A stretch of 64,000 nt of DNA from Tamarix chinensis (lineage: Eukaryota; Streptophyta; Magnoliopsida; Caryophyllales; Tamaricaceae), in NCBI GenBank assembly GCA_030549775.1, contig CM060173.1, positions 32,730,110-32,794,109 of the forward strand, written 5' to 3'. How positions within the stretch are numbered: the stretch's first letter is position 1; each line of letters starts with the position of its first letter. The notes under the pieces are model-generated. The model was not told where the DNA came from, searched no databases, and was given only the letters and a program-made list of their open reading frames with translations. Made by a program: the position numbers and the translations under genes. Below are positions 59,831 through 64,000 of this stretch, piece by piece.

Positions 59831-60560
59831 GTTTTATTTTCTTCTTATTTTGGTTTTATTGTATTAATTATTTATTCAATTTAATTTATTAAAAAATTAT
59901 ATATTAGGTTAAATTAGGATTTTCCCCCAATTAGCTCAATCATATATCTTTTTGTTTGTATCAAATAGGTCAGTTTTTAAATTTAACTTTTCAATTATAC
60001 TCAGTCTTTCCATGATTTTATATAAGTTTAAATCAAGAATTTCCTTAAAATTAAATTGTGAAATGAATTAGTTGTAGTAAAAAGGGTATAATATAGAAGT
60101 TAAAATTTAAAATTAACCTAATTGATATAAAAAATATGATTAACTCAATTAGGATAATAAAAGACTAAATGAACCTTATATTTAATCAATTATTATAATC
60201 CATTTGGACTAGGGTAAAATGGGGTGAGGGTAAACATTAAAACTTAATCAGGTAAAGGGAATAAGGTGAATCAAGATGAATATTTGAAAATTTTGTTTGG
60301 ATGACATTAACCTATTATAGGTAAATTGGGATAAATATTTTAAAAATCTTATTTGGATTGAAATGAACGTATAAAATTTACGTATGTTTTTACATTCACC
60401 TTCGTTATCCCAAAAATTAGAGATTAGAAAAAATAAGATTAACTGAGGTGAATGGAGGTGAAAGTTTAACTCTAATTTACCTAGTTGATATGTTATATTT
60501 GATAATAGTAACAACATGCTTCTACCTATGGACCAGTGAACCAATTGACTGAATTTGTCT
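59831..60560. other. Gene-free AT-rich DNA with imperfect repeats
   Basis: No gene. A 60-bp-scale direct repeat is faintly visible at 60265-60370 (ATATTT..AAAATYTTRTTTGGAT twice). Nothing else is recognised. Confidence 0.4.
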
Positions 60561-61988
60561 CTTTTAGTTAACTAGTTTGAATGGAAAATCATGTAATTTA
60601 AACACATGCATTTTCTAATTTAATTCCACACACTTCCATCATATTAAAAATATTTCCTCTAATAGTTACATGTATCCATGCTTTCAGAACTCATACTAAA
60701 ACATGCTGAGCATATTAAACATATTCTAACTCAATATATATATGCTATACTCATTCTTTCACATAACATTATTAATTTCAATAATAATACACATAAAAAC
60801 TAAGTTAATCATGCAAACACAACAAAACTACATTATAAAGTTATAGCATATCTACTCACAAAGAAAAGATAAGAGAAAGCACATTGTTGACCTCAAAGCT
60901 CCACAAATTGAGTTTCTTGAGTGCATTTCAAAACATGGAACTTAAATCAAGCAAAACTATTTTCATAACATAAAAAATATGAGAGAAGCTTACATAAAAT
61001 AAGTCTAACCTCCTCCAAAAATTTATAAAGATAGAGTAAAAAAATCAAACAAAATCCATCCTTTTTCAAAATCTAACTCTCCCTTACGTAAGGAAAAGTA
61101 AGCGAATGATGGAGAAGGGATTATGAGAGAAAAATAAGAGTAGTAAAGGCCCTAAAAAAAGATGAAAAAGAAGAAGGAGCAAGGCCCTATGGATAGATAA
61201 AATCCAAAGAAAAGATGGAAAAAGTGGGTTTTCCAAACTTAGAAATTTTTGTTAAGAAAATGATAGTAAAACAGTGAATTATGAATGACGAGAAAGGAAA
61301 TCATAATTCCCAACATGCACCTATATATATATATATATTAAGAATCATATAACATGAAGGATTAGGAGAGAGAATTGGGTCTAGGGATGGGTATCCAAGC
61401 ACTTATTGCTTGAAGAAGAGGGGAAATAGGTTTAAGGCTAAAGCTAAAATACTCACCAAAATAAAAGAAAGGAGAATGAGAAGACACTAGTTCCTTTTGT
61501 TGCCAATTATCATAAAATATGGGTAGAGAAGGAGAAATTAGGATAGAGGAGAGATAGAGAAGATGAAGAGTAACTCAAAAAGTATTTTATAGAAGAATTT
61601 TAGCTAATTGAATTGAAATAAATGCCAAAAAAATGTGAGCATAATGCCACTACATAAAATAATGTACACTAACACGAAAATGTAATAATCAAAAGATTTT
61701 ATAAATTTGGATAAGAATTCATGTCAATACAAAGGAGAAACTAGAATTCCTAGTTTCACTAATTGACTAGTGGCCACTGATTAACTTGTTTGTCTATACA
61801 AATTAATTAGTATTATTGGATAGAAAACATAGATCTTGACATAAATTGGTTGACTAATTTGTACACCAAGAAATCAATTGGTTTCCTAGAAAATCATATT
61901 TTTCAAGTCCTTACAAAATTAAATTTATTTTATATATAAAACACACACTGAAAGATATTTTAAGGTGGTTTTAGGATGAGGTATTACA
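60561..61988 (-). mobile_element. LTR-C: probable minus-strand LTR, one end uncertain
   Basis: The right end reads GATGAGGTATTACA, so the minus strand starts TGTAATACCTC like the LTR at 14726-17211. A purine-rich stretch (about 61060-61600) lies near that start, as in the related LTRs. The other end is not visible, so the left limit is a guess. Beyond the start the minus strand reads GGGGTGCTA, possibly a polypurine tract. Confidence 0.45.
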
Positions 61989-62144
61989 TAGCACCCCATG
62001 CAACAACTTAGCAAGCCACTATCAGATTATCACATAAATCAATAAAAATAGTTATTATATTGAAACAAAAATTCTCGTAAGACTATAGGTGTGATAATGT
62101 TGAAGGATATTAAAATTTTCCTTGAATCCAAATTTTAGGTTAAT
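61989..62144. other. Spacer between LTR-C and LTR-D
   Basis: About 150 bp with no gene; its left end may be polypurine-tract sequence of the LTR-C element. Confidence 0.35.
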
Positions 62145-63273
62145 TGTAATACCCAAAAATATTACTATTAAAAATTTTCAATTTTAAGTATAATTATTAG
62201 TAAAATTTAATGAGCATTCCCACCGCACTTAGTATAAATCCAACATATACATTTCTTATCTATGTGCAATGGTAAAATGTTTGCGACAATTAAATTAAAA
62301 CTTATGAAAGTATATAGAAATAATGGATTAATTTACTAATTCAAATTGAAAATAGAATATAGAGTGTATGATCCAAATAATATAATATAGAGAAAAGAGA
62401 GAATGAAAACAAAAGGGACAAACAATTCAAAAGACATACCACAATATTGTATAACCCTAGAAAACTATACCTCTACACCTTAACCTTGGGTATAAGCCTC
62501 AATCACTTTGCTCTAGGGACCTCCTCAAAGTCAACATGGTCAACATTGACCACTAGTGGCTCAATGTCTACAAAAGTTTATAGTTAATATGCTTCTTATA
62601 CTAAGTAACGTAACTATCCTAAAAATATAGCATTATACACAAGACCCATGCAAAGAAAGTGATAAAACATGCAATGTTGGGAAAAAATATGTTTCATGTA
62701 GATGTTCATTTTGAATAAAGCAATTCAATCATTGAACATAGAATAATGTAATACGAACATACAAATATGAGATTTAATGATTATTATATTTCACTATCAT
62801 GGTCACAACAATATATTACATTAACTTGAAGGTAAAGACTCAAACAACACCCACATCAATATGCTTCATATAGTATATAATCCATAACCACATAAAGTAA
62901 ACACATATAACTAATACACATAAACACATAATACACATGTTAGTCCTTAACCATATCCTTACCTAAAACGACACAAGGGTTGGATCACGCTCCTATGCCT
63001 CCTTAGTTGTTGGACATGGTTCACCTATAAAAGGGAAACACTAGGGTTAAATTCCCTATTATTACTTTCATTATTCCCTAATTTACCTTTAGTAAGAACT
63101 AGTATTAGTGATGATAATAATAATAATAGTTTGAGTAGTATTAATAAGGGTATTATCATTAAAGTGTGTAACAAATACATTATTGGTAGTATTAACCAAA
63201 ATAGGGTTATCAGTAGTGATGATAATAATAATGATGATAATGGAATAATAATAATTATAGTAATAGTAACAAT

Positions 63274-63312
<39 letters not shown>

Positions 63313-64000
63313 AATAATAATAAGGCTAAAATAATAAATATACCAAAATAATTTATACTTAAGTGCTAGCAAGGGTTGGGGCACAACCTAAGCAAAGGTG
63401 GCAACTACGGTGGCGATAGTGGCCGTACACGGCAACAACGGCAGCGACGGTGGTGGAAGTAGTTGTTGTTTTGGGAAATGTTAGTCTTTTGGGGCTAGAA
63501 GAGAGAGAGGGAGGTGGTGGTTGTAAGGTAGTGGACACCCTAGACTAGGAGGGTTGCAATGGTGGTGGTGGCATATTAGGTTGGCGGTATACGTGGTGGT
63601 GGATGTGGTGGCTGAGAGTGGTAGAGAAGGAGGGAGAAGGAAGGTATTAGAGGGTCTGTTGGGATGAGTGGGTAGCAGTGGAGGTGGTGATTGTGGCGGA
63701 GGAGGTGGTGCACAATAGCGTTGGGGTACAAAGGGCAGCTCGAGCTACCCACTTTACACGATCAAGGTGGGCTGGGTAGGGGGAGTTAAGGGTGATGAGT
63801 GGCTCAGTATGGTGGAGAGTGATTCAAGGAAGGGGCTAGGTGATGTTTCAGACGGTGGCGTTGCACGGCGGTAGCTACGTCATCATCTAAAGGCACAATG
63901 ATGAGAAGGGTTGAATTATTTTGGGTAGAGCAAAGGAGGAGAATGGGGGTGTTGAGGGGGTATCTATAGGTCGAGGGAGGGAGAAGAGGATAAAGGGGGA
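62145..64000 (-). mobile_element. LTR-D: minus-strand LTR running off the window
   Basis: Starts on the + strand with TGTAATACCC. It matches the complement of LTR-B at two places in the right order: CACCGCACTTAGTA at 62222-62235 (LTR-B end near 55110) and CCTTACCTAAAACGACAC with GCTCCTATGCCTCCTTAG at 62958-63007 (LTR-B near 52495-52540). A G-rich, purine-rich part (63370-64000) corresponds to the GC-rich part of LTR-B. The 5' end lies beyond base 64000. The open frames at 63025-63384 derive from trinucleotide repeats. Confidence 0.65.
63274..63321. repeat. (ACA)n / (ATA)n trinucleotide run
   Basis: About 12 ACA units followed by ATA units. Confidence 0.9.

Noticed and set aside
63025..63384. 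119-residue minus-strand frame that looks membrane-spanning
   Set aside because: Val/Ile/Leu runs are translations of ACA and ATA trinucleotide repeats.

Overview
This is a stretch of plant nuclear DNA, strongly AT-rich and dominated by decayed transposable elements. Two host genes are visible. One is the 3' end of an early-nodulin-like phytocyanin gene (3-278). The other is a three-exon gene for a small secreted peptide precursor of the RGF/GOLVEN/CLEL family (24128-25722). The plant-type LINE, Ty1/copia, Ty3/gypsy, CACTA and Helitron remnants, and the two plant-only gene families, point to a flowering plant with a repeat-rich genome. I cannot name the species. I see no rRNA, tRNA or CRISPR feature.

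Layout. 1-1818: phytocyanin 3' end and intergenic DNA. 1819-10451: a full-span L1-type LINE (+ strand) bounded by an exact 17-bp direct repeat; it carries a hAT-like MITE and a 2.2-kb solo LTR. 10452-14725: gene-free, with two more copies of the MITE family. 14726-18540: two related LTRs lying head to head. 18550-22020: a broken copia element (- strand), interrupted by a G/T-rich repeat block holding three inverted-repeat elements. 22020-24060: gene-free, then the peptide gene's promoter. 24128-25722: the peptide gene. 26795-33366: Ty3/gypsy element G1 with an exact 5-bp target duplication. 34285-39408: a compact minus-strand chromovirus, G2. 39590-49800: a CACTA (En/Spm) transposase split by Ty3/gypsy element G3 (41398-48223, exact 5-bp duplication). 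50083-57974: a minus-strand LTR (LTR-A) split by a 5.1-kb plus-strand solo LTR (LTR-B), each with its own 5-bp duplication. 58090-59830: a decayed Helitron replication protein. 60560-64000: two more minus-strand LTRs, the last running off the window.

Every transposon gene has stop codons or frameshifts, and several have lost catalytic residues, so none looks able to move by itself. The main biological interest is the RGF-type gene. Its splice sites and phases join cleanly into one 159-residue precursor ending in a tyrosine-sulfation-type Asp-Tyr peptide motif. The nesting order of the elements can be read directly from the target-site duplications. All calls come from reading the sequence by eye; no database search was run.
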